The notes below the pieces were generated by a model that made no database searches, was not told the DNA's origin, and worked only from the letters and a program-made list of their open reading frames with translations. From Pseudomonas monteilii (GTDB lineage: Bacteria; Pseudomonadota; Gammaproteobacteria; Pseudomonadales; Pseudomonadaceae), in the NCBI GenBank assembly GCA_001534745.1, contig CP013997.1:4092001-4156000 (forward strand): 64,000 nucleotides of DNA. Direction: 5' to 3'. This document shows positions 1 to 8,950 of the stretch, one piece after another; the stretch's first letter is position 1; each line of letters opens with the position of its first letter. A program made the position numbers and the translations under genes.

Positions 1-743
1 TGGACACGCCGGTCGAGGCCGACCAGCCCCGGCTCGGCGACCTGCGCGACACCGCGGAGCCCTCCGTGCCCCTGGGGTCGCTGTCAGCGGCGGACACCCC
101 GGAGGCCGACGACCGGCTCAGCGCCCACACCCTGACCCCGGACGATGCGGACCGTATCGAGCCAGGCCTGGGCCAGCCCCTGCTGGAGACGCGACGCAAG
201 GAACCGTTGATCCACGTGATCGACGACCCCTTGCGCCTGGATTGGCAGAAACCCAAGCCCAACTGGCGCAAGCGCATCCTCTGGGGCGTGCTGATCCTGC
301 TGGCCCTGGCCGGGCTGGCGCTGCAATACGTCATCTATCACTTCGACGCGCTCGCCCGCCAGGACCAGTACCGCCCCCTGTTCCAGAGCCTCTGCCCGGC
401 CTTTGGCTGCCAGGTGCCGACCCGGGTCGACATCGATCGGATCAAGAGCAGCAACCTGGTGGTGCGCAGCCACCCGGACTTCAAGGGCGCGCTCATCGTC
501 GACGCGATCATCTACAACCGTGCGCCCTTCGCCCAGCCGTTTCCCCTGCTCGAGCTGCGCTTCGCCGACCTCAATGGCCAACTGATCGCCAGCCGCCGCT
601 TCAAGCCCACCGAGTACCTCAGCGGCGAACTGGCCGGACGCGGCGACATGCCCAGCCAGACCCCCATCCACATCGCCCTCGACATCCTCGACCCCGGGCC
701 CAATGCGGTGAACTACAGCCTCAGCTTCCGTTCGCCCCAGTGA
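1..743 (+). CDS. DUF3426 domain protein, 5'-truncated by the window edge
   Basis: The reading frame is open from base 3, so the true start lies upstream of the window. The visible part has a polar, acidic linker, one membrane segment at about bases 266-335 (rich in L, A and V) and a C-terminal extracytoplasmic domain of about 130 residues that matches the DUF3426 pattern, including CPAFGC and the closing YSLSFRSP. Family members usually begin with an MJ0042-type zinc ribbon, which would be in the missing N-terminus. It lies just upstream of dusB-fis, as in other Pseudomonas. The function of the family is not established. Confidence 0.75.
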   Translation, partial: DTPVEADQPRLGDLRDTAEPSVPLGSLSAADTPEADDRLSAHTLTPDDADRIEPGLGQPLLETRRKEPLIHVIDDPLRLDWQKPKPNWRKRILWGVLILLALAGLALQYVIYHFDALARQDQYRPLFQSLCPAFGCQVPTRVDIDRIKSSNLVVRSHPDFKGALIVDAIIYNRAPFAQPFPLLELRFADLNGQLIASRRFKPTEYLSGELAGRGDMPSQTPIHIALDILDPGPNAVNYSLSFRSPQ

Positions 744-776
744 GCCGGGAGCGGCCATCTCTGAGCAACAAGCTCC

Positions 777-847
777 AAGCGGCAAGCTGCAAGTAAAAGC
801 AGATCGCGGCGTTTCGCAGATCTGCTCTTGCTTGCAGCTTGCCGCTT
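777..847 (+). terminator. Long compound hairpin after the DUF3426 gene
   Basis: Two perfect 17-base arms (777-793 and 831-847) enclose a second perfect 8-base stem (798-805 with 819-826) around a 13-base loop. The arms are rich in the AAGC/GCAAG words that recur in Pseudomonas intergenic repeats. There is no clean T tract, so this could be a repeat-derived structure or a weak terminator for the upstream gene. Confidence 0.5.
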
Positions 848-918
848 ACCGCTCGCCACTCAAACCCCGAAGCTCGTCGCCTGCCCCTCCAATTGCTCAG
901 ATTTTATCCAATTCCATC

Positions 919-947
919 TTTATCCAGTCACCGAGAGCGGGTATCAT
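919..947 (+). promoter_or_regulatory. Possible sigma70 promoter for dusB-fis
   Basis: TTTATC at 919-924 and TATCAT at 942-947 are separated by 17 bases, and the dusB start codon follows 51 bases later. The -35 match is weak, so this is a suggestion only. Confidence 0.3.
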
Positions 948-998
948 GCGATCCCTTTTTCGAACTCCCATGATCCGGCCCCACAACAGGGAACACCT

Positions 999-2012
999 AT
1001 GTCGGCGGTACGCATCGGCCCTTACACATTACGGAACAACCTGATCCTTGCGCCCATGGCCGGGGTCACGGACCAGCCTTTCCGTACGCTCTGCCAACGG
1101 CTGGGCGCTGGCATGGTGGTGTCGGAGATGGTCACCAGCGACCTGCGTCTCTGGAACAGCCGCAAGTCGCGCCTGCGTCGCATCCACGAGGGCGATCCCG
1201 AGCCTCGCTCGGTCCAGATCGCCGGTGGCGATGCCCAGATGCTGGCGGCTGCCGCGCGGGCCAATGTGGAGTCGGGGGCGCAGATCATCGACATCAACAT
1301 GGGCTGCCCGGCGAAAAAAGTCTGCAACAAGGCGGCAGGCTCTGCTTTATTGAGAGATGAAGCGCTGGTCACCGAGATCCTGCACGCCGTGGTCGGCGCC
1401 GTGGACGTCCCGGTGACCCTGAAGATCCGCACCGGTTGGGACCGGGACAACAAGAACGGCCTGAACGTGGCGAAAATCGCCGAGCAGGCCGGTATCCAGG
1501 CCCTGGCGGTGCACGGCCGTACCCGTGCCGACCTGTACACCGGCGAAGCCGAGTACGACACCATCGCGCAGATCAAGCAGGCGGTGTCGATCCCGGTCTT
1601 CGCCAATGGCGACATCACCTCGCCGGTCAAGGCTCGCGCCGTGCTCGAGGCGACCGGGGTCGACGGTCTGCTGATCGGCCGTGCGGCGCAAGGTCGGCCG
1701 TGGATCTTCCGCGAGATCGAGCATTACCTGCGCACCGGCGAGACGCTGCCGGCGCCGGGGCTGGACGAGGTGGAATACATCCTGCTGGGGCACCTGGCCG
1801 CATTGCATGCTTTCTATGGGGATGTGATGGGTGTGCGCATCGCGCGCAAGCACGTGAGCTGGTACCTGGCGACACAACCGGGCGGAAAGGAGTTTCGCCA
1901 GCGATTCAATGCCTTGGAAGAGACACAAGCGCAGTGCGCCAACGTTCGCGAATTCTTCGAGGAACGTCGACAGAGCCTTGAGACAACGGAAGGACCAGGG
2001 GTGGCCGCATGA
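999..2012 (+). CDS. dusB: tRNA-dihydrouridine synthase B
   Basis: FMN- and NADPH-dependent reduction of a uridine in the D-loop of tRNA. The 337-residue protein has the N-terminal flavin TIM barrel: APMAGVTD at 18-25 and [18 protein letters not shown] at about 100-117, where Cys109 is the expected catalytic acid. HGRTR in the middle and the [13 protein letters not shown] segment also fit DusB. I start at the ATG at 999 because it has an AGG-rich ribosome site about 9 bases upstream and gives [11 protein letters not shown], the usual DusB start. The frame is open further upstream but without recognisable homology. It overlaps fis by 4 bases, the classic dusB-fis operon. Confidence 0.95.
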   Translation: MSAVRIGPYTLRNNLILAPMAGVTDQPFRTLCQRLGAGMVVSEMVTSDLRLWNSRKSRLRRIHEGDPEPRSVQIAGGDAQMLAAAARANVESGAQIIDINMGCPAKKVCNKAAGSALLRDEALVTEILHAVVGAVDVPVTLKIRTGWDRDNKNGLNVAKIAEQAGIQALAVHGRTRADLYTGEAEYDTIAQIKQAVSIPVFANGDITSPVKARAVLEATGVDGLLIGRAAQGRPWIFREIEHYLRTGETLPAPGLDEVEYILLGHLAALHAFYGDVMGVRIARKHVSWYLATQPGGKEFRQRFNALEETQAQCANVREFFEERRQSLETTEGPGVAA

Positions 2013-2329
2013 CGATGATGACCGAGACTTTAGTGAGTGGAACAACGCCCGTGAGCGACAACGTCAACCTCAAACAGCACCTGAACACGCCGAGCGAAGA
2101 GGGCCGGACCCTGCGCGGCAGCGTGGAAAAGGCGCTGCACAACTACTTCGCCCACCTCGAAGGCGCGACCGTCACGGACGTGTACAACCTGGTGCTCTCC
2201 GAAGTGGAGGCGCCGCTGCTCGAAAGCGTGATGAACTACGTCAAGGGCAATCAGACCAAGGCCAGCGAGATGCTCGGACTCAACCGGGGCACCTTGCGCA
2301 AGAAGCTCAAGCAGTACGATCTGCTGTAA
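2009..2329 (+). CDS. fis: DNA-binding protein Fis
   Basis: Small nucleoid-associated protein that bends DNA and adjusts transcription of stable RNA and many other genes. It has 106 residues. The last 50 carry the Fis-type helix-turn-helix ([20 protein letters not shown]), and the middle has the dimerisation helices. Its start codon overlaps the dusB stop (ATGA), which implies translational coupling. An intrinsic terminator follows 16 bases after its stop codon. In Pseudomonas the N-terminal tail is somewhat longer than in E. coli Fis (98 residues). Confidence 0.95.
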   Translation: MTMMTETLVSGTTPVSDNVNLKQHLNTPSEEGRTLRGSVEKALHNYFAHLEGATVTDVYNLVLSEVEAPLLESVMNYVKGNQTKASEMLGLNRGTLRKKLKQYDLL

Positions 2330-2344
2330 CCCAATCCCAACCAG

Positions 2345-2380
2345 AAAAGGCGACTCCCATTCGATGAGGTCGCCTTTTTT
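2345..2380 (+). terminator. Rho-independent terminator of dusB-fis
   Basis: Perfect 10-base arms AAAAGGCGAC (2345-2354) and GTCGCCTTTT (2369-2378) run into a T tract ending at 2380. It separates dusB-fis from purH. Confidence 0.9.
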
Positions 2381-2409
2381 GCTGACTCCACCGCGTTATG
2401 GAATCCGAA

Positions 2410-4017
2410 ATGACCGACCAGACTACCCGCCTGCCGATCCGCCGCGCCTTGATCAGCGTCTCCGACAAGACCGGTATCCTCGAATTCGCTCGTGAACTGC
2501 AACAGCTGGGCGTCGAGATCCTGTCGACCGGCGGCACCTACAAGCTGCTCAAGGACAATGGCGTCGACGCGGTGGAAGTGGCCGATTACACCGGCTTCGC
2601 CGAAATGATGGACGGCCGGGTCAAGACCCTGCACCCGAAGATCCACGGTGGCATCCTCGGCCGCCGCGGCACCGACGATGCCATCATGGCCGAGCACGGC
2701 ATCCAGCCGATCGACCTGGTGGCCGTCAACCTCTACCCTTTCGAAGCGACCATCGCCAAGCCAGGCTGTGACCTGCCGACGGCGGTCGAGAACATCGACA
2801 TCGGCGGCCCGACCATGGTCCGCTCGGCGGCCAAGAACCACAAGGACGTGGCCATCGTGGTCAACGCCAGCGACTACGCCAGCGTGATCGACGGCCTCAA
2901 GGCCGGTGGCCTGACCTACGCCCAGCGCTTCGACCTGATGCTCAAGGCATTCGAGCACACCGCCGCCTACGACGGCATGATCGCCAACTACATGGGCACC
3001 ATCGACCAGTCCCGCGAGACCCTGGCCACCGACGCGCGCAGCGAGTTCCCGCGCACCTTCAACAGCCAGTTCGTCAAGGCGCAGGAAATGCGCTACGGCG
3101 AGAACCCGCACCAGAGCGCGGCGTTCTACGTCGAGGCCAAGAAGGGCGAAGCCAGCATCTCCACCGCCGTGCAGCTGCAAGGCAAGGAACTGTCGTTCAA
3201 CAACGTGGCCGACACCGACGCCGCGCTGGAATGCGTGAAGAGCTTCACCAAGCCGGCCTGCGTGATCGTCAAGCACGCCAACCCCTGCGGCGTGGCCGTT
3301 GCCCTGGACGCCGAAGGCGGCATTCGCCAGGCCTACGAGCTGGCCTACGCCACCGACAGCGAGTCGGCGTTCGGCGGTATCATCGCCTTCAACCGCGAGT
3401 TGGACGGCGCCACCGCCCAGGCCATCGTCGAGCGTCAGTTCGTCGAAGTGATCATCGCCCCGAGCATCTCCCAGGCCGCCCGCGACGTGGTCGCCACCAA
3501 GCAGAACGTGCGCCTGCTCGAGTGCGGCCAGTGGCCGGCCGAGCGTGCCGCCGGCTGGGACTTCAAGCGGGTCAACGGTGGCCTGCTGGTGCAGAGCCGC
3601 GACAACGGCATGATCACCGCCGACGACCTGAAGATCGTCACCCGTCGTGCCCCGACCGAGCAGGAGATCCACGACCTGGTGTTCGCCTGGAAAGTGGCCA
3701 AGTTCGTCAAGTCCAATGCCATCGTCTACGCCAAGAACCGCCAGACCATCGGTGTCGGCGCCGGTCAGATGAGCCGCGTCAACTCCGCCCGTATCGCCGC
3801 CATCAAGGCCGAGCACGCCGGGCTGCAGGTGCAGGGTGCGGTCATGGCCTCGGACGCGTTCTTCCCGTTCCGCGACGGCATCGACAATGCGGCCAAGGTC
3901 GGCATCAGCGCCGTGATCCAGCCAGGCGGCTCGATGCGTGACGCCGAAGTGATCGCCGCGGCCGACGAAGCGGGTATCGCCATGGTATTTACCGGCATGC
4001 GCCACTTCCGCCACTGA
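2410..4017 (+). CDS. purH: Bifunctional AICAR transformylase / IMP cyclohydrolase
   Basis: Catalyses the last two steps of IMP synthesis: formylation of AICAR with 10-formyl-THF, then ring closure. The 535-residue protein has an N-terminal MGS-like cyclohydrolase domain ([12 protein letters not shown] at 14-25, [18 protein letters not shown]) and a C-terminal transformylase domain with the catalytic pair Lys288-His289 in KHANPCG. I chose the ATG at 2410 ([12 protein letters not shown]) over the in-frame ATG 12 bases upstream, because GGAA sits 6 bases before it and the product matches the usual Pseudomonas PurH start. purD follows after a 182-base gap. Confidence 0.95.
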   Translation: MTDQTTRLPIRRALISVSDKTGILEFARELQQLGVEILSTGGTYKLLKDNGVDAVEVADYTGFAEMMDGRVKTLHPKIHGGILGRRGTDDAIMAEHGIQPIDLVAVNLYPFEATIAKPGCDLPTAVENIDIGGPTMVRSAAKNHKDVAIVVNASDYASVIDGLKAGGLTYAQRFDLMLKAFEHTAAYDGMIANYMGTIDQSRETLATDARSEFPRTFNSQFVKAQEMRYGENPHQSAAFYVEAKKGEASISTAVQLQGKELSFNNVADTDAALECVKSFTKPACVIVKHANPCGVAVALDAEGGIRQAYELAYATDSESAFGGIIAFNRELDGATAQAIVERQFVEVIIAPSISQAARDVVATKQNVRLLECGQWPAERAAGWDFKRVNGGLLVQSRDNGMITADDLKIVTRRAPTEQEIHDLVFAWKVAKFVKSNAIVYAKNRQTIGVGAGQMSRVNSARIAAIKAEHAGLQVQGAVMASDAFFPFRDGIDNAAKVGISAVIQPGGSMRDAEVIAAADEAGIAMVFTGMRHFRH

Positions 4018-4059
4018 CTCAACGCAATCGGCCGCACTGAAGCAGGCATCTGCTGCGTT

Positions 4060-4119
4060 GGGGCCGGTTCCGCCGATGCTCATTGCCATCAGGCAACTGC
4101 GCTCAGCGAAACCGGCCCC
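4060..4119 (+). repeat. Inverted repeat between purH and purD
   Basis: Arms of 14 bases (4060-4073 and 4106-4119, core GGGGCCGGTT / AACCGGCCCC) match with one mismatch around a 32-base loop. There is no T tract, so it may be an mRNA structure or weak terminator in the gap before purD. Confidence 0.45.
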
Positions 4120-4199
4120 GCCTGGCATCTACCTACTTCATTGCGACCTCGTACCGCGCGAAGCAACGCTTCCCGTTCGACAGATTTCGAGGTTTTGAC

Positions 4200-5492
4200 A
4201 TGAAAGTTTTGATCATCGGCAATGGCGGTCGCGAACACGCGCTGGCGTGGAAAGTCGCTCAGGACCCCCGCGTCGAAAAAGTCTTCGTCGCGCCAGGCAA
4301 CGCCGGCACCGCCACCGAAGCCAAGTGCGAGAACGTCGACATTGCCGTCACGGCCCTCGAGCAGCTCGCCGACTTCGCCGAGCAGAACGTCGACCTGACC
4401 ATCGTCGGCCCTGAAGCCCCGCTGGTCATCGGCGTGGTCGACCTGTTCCGCAGCCGTGGCCTGGACTGCTTCGGCCCGACCAAGGGCGCGGCGCAGCTGG
4501 AAGGCTCCAAGGCCTTCACCAAGGACTTCCTGGCCCGTCACAAGATCCCGACCGCCGACTACCAGAACTTCACCGAGATCGAGCCGGCGCTGGCCTACCT
4601 GCGCGAGAAAGGCGCGCCGATCGTGATCAAGGCCGATGGCCTGGCCGCAGGCAAGGGCGTCATCGTCGCCATGACCCTGGAAGAAGCCGAAGCCGCCGTG
4701 CGCGACATGCTGGCCGGCAACGCCTTCGGTGACGCCGGTTCGCGGGTGGTGATCGAGGAGTTCCTCGACGGCGAGGAAGCCAGCTTCATCGTCATGGTCG
4801 ACGGCCACAACGTGCTGCCGATGGCCACCAGCCAGGACCACAAGCGCGTCGGCGACGGCGACAGCGGCCCGAACACCGGCGGCATGGGCGCCTACTCCCC
4901 CGCCCCCGTGGTGACGGCCGAGGTGCACCAGCGCGTCATGGACCAGGTGATCTGGCCGACGGTGCGCGGCATGGCCGAGGAAGGCAACGTCTACACCGGC
5001 TTCCTCTACGCAGGCCTGATGATCGACAAGGCCGGCAACCCCAAGGTCATCGAGTTCAACTGCCGCTTCGGCGACCCGGAAACCCAACCGGTCATGCTGC
5101 GCCTGGAGTCGAGCCTGGTGCTGCTGATCGAAGCGGCGTTCGCCAAGGCACTGGACAAGGTCGAAGCCCAGTGGGACCCACGGCCGAGCCTGGGCGTGGT
5201 CCTGGCTGCCGGCGGTTACCCCGGCGATTATGCCAAGGGCACCCCGATCAGCGGCCTGGACGCTGCTGCGGCGCTCGAAGGCAAGGTCTTCCATGCCGGT
5301 ACGGCACTGAAAGACGGCCAGGTCGTCACCAGTGGCGGGCGCGTACTGTGTGCCACGGCCATGGGCGAGACGGTCGAGGCGGCCCAGCAACAGGCCTACC
5401 GCCTGGCCAAGCAGATCCGTTGGGACGGCGGTTTCTACCGCAGTGACATCGGTTACCGTGCCATTGCCCGTGAGCGTGGCGAGCAGCACTGA
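4200..5492 (+). CDS. purD: Phosphoribosylamine-glycine ligase (GAR synthetase)
   Basis: Second step of de novo purine synthesis, joining glycine to phosphoribosylamine with ATP. The 430-residue product shows the PurD N-domain start MKVLIIGNGGREHALAWK, the ATP-grasp region (DGLAAGKGV), and the signature FNCRFGDPETQ from residue 286. The ATG at 4200 is selected because it yields the canonical start. The frame is open upstream but unconserved. It follows purH on the same strand and was probably once one operon with it. A 9-base GC stem lies 54 bases after the stop. Confidence 0.95.
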   Translation: MKVLIIGNGGREHALAWKVAQDPRVEKVFVAPGNAGTATEAKCENVDIAVTALEQLADFAEQNVDLTIVGPEAPLVIGVVDLFRSRGLDCFGPTKGAAQLEGSKAFTKDFLARHKIPTADYQNFTEIEPALAYLREKGAPIVIKADGLAAGKGVIVAMTLEEAEAAVRDMLAGNAFGDAGSRVVIEEFLDGEEASFIVMVDGHNVLPMATSQDHKRVGDGDSGPNTGGMGAYSPAPVVTAEVHQRVMDQVIWPTVRGMAEEGNVYTGFLYAGLMIDKAGNPKVIEFNCRFGDPETQPVMLRLESSLVLLIEAAFAKALDKVEAQWDPRPSLGVVLAAGGYPGDYAKGTPISGLDAAAALEGKVFHAGTALKDGQVVTSGGRVLCATAMGETVEAAQQQAYRLAKQIRWDGGFYRSDIGYRAIARERGEQH

Positions 5493-5545
5493 TCGCCTGC
5501 GGACCGGACAACGCAAGACCCGTCACGCGCTGTCCCCGGTTCGTC

Positions 5546-5568
5546 GCAAGGCCCTCCCCGGGCCTTGC
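5546..5568 (+). terminator. GC-rich hairpin after purD
   Basis: Perfect 9-base arms GCAAGGCCC and GGGCCTTGC around TCCCC. No T run follows, so it is at best a weak or Rho-assisted terminator between purD and retS. Confidence 0.45.
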
Positions 5569-5630
5569 CTTCGCCTTGGTATGCCACGCATAGTGGCGAC
5601 CCCGGCACCTAGCAAAGAAGGGAACTCGTC

Positions 5631-8396
5631 GTGCGTCGGCTTCGGATTGCCATTGTCCTGATCTTCAGTGCGCTGACCTTGCTCTGCCTGCCGCCGGCCA
5701 CCGCCAACCAAGGCGACGGCTGGGCCGTGCTGCTCGACGAGCAGGCCAACCTGCAATTGAGCGACGTGCGTTCCGATCGCTACCGCCACCAGTTCAGCCC
5801 CCTGCGCCTGAACGAGCTGGATGCCGCCCTGCCGGACCAAGCCCTGTGGCTGCATTACCGACTCGAACCCGGCCAGCAGGAACGCCTGCTGCGGATCTTC
5901 GCCCCCGATCTCTCGCGCCTGGACCTGTACGCCCTGGACGGCCAGGCCGTGGTGCGCCAGCTGCACCATGGGCGCGACACGACCGGCAGCAGCCCGACCT
6001 TGCGCAGCAGCGACCATGTGCTGGCGCTGCCCAACGCCGACCGTCCCCTGGACATCTACCTGCGGCTGGTCTCCGAACACCAGCTGCGCCCGGCGATCAC
6101 CCTGGAGACCGCTGCGGTCGCTGCGGCCCATCAATTCCAGCCGCTGTTGTTCGGGATGCTGTTCGGCGGGCTGGTGATGCTGATCCTGCACAACCTGATC
6201 CGCTTCTTCCATTCGCGCTCCAGCACCTGCCTGGTGCTGGCGCTGTACCACGGGCTGATGCTGCTCAGCGCCCTGATCCTGCTGAACCTCAGCGGCCCCT
6301 GGTGGCACCTCTGGCACACCGCGCAGACGCCGGCGGCCTACCTGACGCTGGTGCTGGCAGGCATGTCCGGGCTGTATTTCACCCAGCACTTCTTCGCTCC
6401 CTGCCAATCGGCACGCTTGAATCGGCTGCTGCAGGTCGAGATTCTGGTCGCCGGTATCAGCGGCCTGGTCCTGCTGTTCGTCGACACCTTGCCGCTGAAC
6501 CTGATGACCTATGGCCTGCTGGCCCTCGGCAGCCTGAGCATGCTGGCGGTGGCGATCTACCATGGCCACCGCGGCTATGCCCCTGCCCGCCTGTTCATCG
6601 CCGCCATGCTGGTGTTTACCCTGGGCGGCCTGGTGCTGCTGCCGGCCCTGCTGGCGTTCACCCGTACGCCCATGCCCTGGTTGCTGTGCACACTGATGGG
6701 CATGACGGTGATCAGCGGCGTGCTGTTCAACATGGCCGTGGGCGAGCGCCTGCGCAAGATCAGCCTGGCGCGCATCAGCGCCAGCCGGGCCCTGGCCGCC
6801 AGCGATGCCGAAACCAATGCCAAGGCCGAGTTCCTGTCCAAGATCAGCCATGAGATCCGCACGCCGATGAACGGGGTGCTGGGCATGACCGAACTGCTGC
6901 TGGGCACACCGCTGTCGGTCAAGCAGCGCGACTACGTGCAGACCATCCACAGCGCCGGTAACGAGCTGCTGACGCTGATCAACGAGATCCTCGACATCTC
7001 CAAGCTCGAATCGCGGCAGATCGAACTCGACGACGTGCAGTTCGACCTCAACGCGCTGCTCGAGGACTGCCTGGACATCTTCCGCGCCAAGGCCGAACAG
7101 CAGGACATCGAGCTGATCAGCTTCACCCATCCCTTGGTGCCCAAGGTGATCAGCGGCGACCCGACGCGCCTGCGCCAGGCGCTGTCGAGCCTGTTGGACA
7201 ACGCCCTCAAGAACACCGAGCAAGGCGAGATCCTGCTGGCGGTGGCACTCGAGCAGCGCGGCGAGTCACCACGGCTGCGTATCGCGGTGCAGGACAACGG
7301 CGCGCCGATGCCCGAGGTCGAGCGCGAGGCGCTGTTGCAGTCCGAACTGCACAGCCGGCACTTCCTGTCCGACCACGAACTGGGCGGGCATCTGGGGCTG
7401 GTCATCGCCAAGCAGCTGGTGGGGCTGATGCAGGGTGAGTTCAACATCAAGAGCACCCGTGGACTGGGCAATACCCTCTGGCTGACCCTGCCGCTCGACC
7501 CGAAGCGCCTGCAACAATCGCCGACCGACCTGGACGAGTCGCTGCGCGATGCACGGGTGCTGGTGGTGGACGACAACGAGACCTGTCGCAAGGTGCTGGT
7601 CCAGCAGTGCAGCGCCTGGGGCATGAACGTCAGTGCGGTGGCCTCGGGCAAGGAGGCCCTGGCGATGCTGCGCACCAAGGCGCACCTGCGCGACTACTTC
7701 GACGTGGTGCTGCTCGACCAGAACATGCCGGGCATGACCGGCATGCACCTGGCGGCCCGGATAAAGGAAGACCCGAGCCTGAACCATGACATCCTGGTGA
7801 TCATGCTCACCGGCATCAGCAATGCCCCAAGCCGGGTGGTCGCGCGCAACGCCGGCATCAAGCGCATCCTGGCCAAGCCGGTGGCCGGCTACACACTCAA
7901 GACCACCCTGGCCGAGGAGCTGGCGCAGCGTGGCCGGGAAGCCGCCCTGCCCCTCGGCGTCGAGGGCGCCTCGGCACCGGAGCTGCCCCGCGACTTCCAC
8001 ATCCTGGTGGCCGAAGACAACAGCATCTCCACCAAGGTGATCCGCGGCATGCTCGGCAAGCTCAACCTGGAGCCCGACACCGCCAGCAACGGCGAGGAAG
8101 CCTTGCAGGCCATGCAGCGCAAACGTTACGACCTGGTGTTGATGGACTGCGAGATGCCCGTGCTCGACGGCTTTTCGGCCACCGAACGGCTGCGCGCCTG
8201 GGAAGCCGAGCAGCAGCGCCCCCGCACCCCGATCGTGGCCCTGACCGCGCACATCCTGTCCGAACACAAGGACCGCGCCTTGCAGGCCGGCATGGACGGG
8301 CACATGGCCAAACCGGTGGAGCTGTCGCAACTGCGCGAACTGGTGCAGCACTGGGTCAGCCAGCGGGCGTATCAGGCGGGAAAGCGCACGTCGTGA
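5631..8396 (+). CDS. retS: Hybrid sensor histidine kinase/response regulator RetS
   Basis: Inner-membrane hybrid kinase. In P. aeruginosa RetS inhibits GacS and so shifts cells from sessile to acute-virulence behaviour. The 921-residue protein has a signal peptide (1-25), a periplasmic 7TMR-DISM sugar-binding-like domain (about 30-155), seven membrane segments (about 165-380), a HisKA domain with His407 in ISHEIRTPMNG, an HATPase domain, and two receiver domains with Asp696 (LLDQNMPG) and Asp839 (LMDCEMP). The start is a GTG with AAGGGAA 9 bases upstream. The HATPase domain has weak G boxes (DNGAPM rather than DTGxGI), in keeping with RetS acting through binding rather than ordinary signalling. 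The position next to purD matches known retS loci. Confidence 0.92.
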   Translation: MRRLRIAIVLIFSALTLLCLPPATANQGDGWAVLLDEQANLQLSDVRSDRYRHQFSPLRLNELDAALPDQALWLHYRLEPGQQERLLRIFAPDLSRLDLYALDGQAVVRQLHHGRDTTGSSPTLRSSDHVLALPNADRPLDIYLRLVSEHQLRPAITLETAAVAAAHQFQPLLFGMLFGGLVMLILHNLIRFFHSRSSTCLVLALYHGLMLLSALILLNLSGPWWHLWHTAQTPAAYLTLVLAGMSGLYFTQHFFAPCQSARLNRLLQVEILVAGISGLVLLFVDTLPLNLMTYGLLALGSLSMLAVAIYHGHRGYAPARLFIAAMLVFTLGGLVLLPALLAFTRTPMPWLLCTLMGMTVISGVLFNMAVGERLRKISLARISASRALAASDAETNAKAEFLSKISHEIRTPMNGVLGMTELLLGTPLSVKQRDYVQTIHSAGNELLTLINEILDISKLESRQIELDDVQFDLNALLEDCLDIFRAKAEQQDIELISFTHPLVPKVISGDPTRLRQALSSLLDNALKNTEQGEILLAVALEQRGESPRLRIAVQDNGAPMPEVEREALLQSELHSRHFLSDHELGGHLGLVIAKQLVGLMQGEFNIKSTRGLGNTLWLTLPLDPKRLQQSPTDLDESLRDARVLVVDDNETCRKVLVQQCSAWGMNVSAVASGKEALAMLRTKAHLRDYFDVVLLDQNMPGMTGMHLAARIKEDPSLNHDILVIMLTGISNAPSRVVARNAGIKRILAKPVAGYTLKTTLAEELAQRGREAALPLGVEGASAPELPRDFHILVAEDNSISTKVIRGMLGKLNLEPDTASNGEEALQAMQRKRYDLVLMDCEMPVLDGFSATERLRAWEAEQQRPRTPIVALTAHILSEHKDRALQAGMDGHMAKPVELSQLRELVQHWVSQRAYQAGKRTS

Positions 8397-8950
8397 GGCA
8401 CCTGCCAAACGCTCAAGCGCCCTGGGGGCTCATCGCGGGCAAGCCCGCTCCCACAGGACCGGTTCACGAGCAAATAACCGCTGGGATGCAGGCTTGAAAT
8501 GCAGCCCCCTCTGGGAGCAACTGTCTTTTTCTACTCGGTACATGCCCGACCGCATTGGCTGATGTGTGGGCTTACCTGCGAAGCAGGCGGCGCCTGGCAG
8601 GGCCCTATCGCTGGCAAGCCAGCTCCCACCCAGACCTCTGCAGCCGTCATGTAAGCATGGCTGCGCAAGCAGCTCGTGGGAGCAACTGTCTTTTTCTACT
8701 GGGTACATGCCCGACCGCATTGGCCGATGTGTGGGCTTACCTGCGACGCATGCGGCGCCTGGCAGGGCCCTATCGCTGGCAAGCCAGTTCCCACCCAGAC
8801 TTCTGTAGCCGTCGGTGTAGGCATGGCTGCGCAAGCAGCTTGTGGGAGCGGGCTTGCCCGCGATAGGGCCAGGCCAGTCACTGCCAGCCCTCACAAGCCA
8901 GCCCCTCTCCCACAGTCCCCATCACCAACCGATGTCAGACCGCCCGACAC
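8397..8950. repeat. Gene-free region of REP-like and tandem repeats
   Basis: 554 bases between retS and the cobJ stop with no credible gene. A REP-like palindrome lies at about 8430-8458 (CGCGGGCAAGCCCGCTCCCAC). Then come two tandem 165-base units, 8513-8677 and 8678-8842, the second followed by another REP palindrome at 8843-8871. Each unit holds one R2 module (8512-8571, 8677-8736) and one R3 module (8607-8682, 8772-8847) that also occur elsewhere in the window. Small frames here are by-products of the repeats. Confidence 0.8.

Noticed and set aside
2251-4128. Long open frame (625 codons) on the minus strand across purH
   Set aside because: It lies antiparallel to an unmistakable purH gene. 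Such frames arise from GC-rich codon bias, and the product is a His/Asp/Gly-rich low-information sequence.
8555-8894. Short overlapping frames in the tandem repeats after retS
   Set aside because: They repeat with the 165-bp unit, lack ribosome sites and share no homology with proteins.
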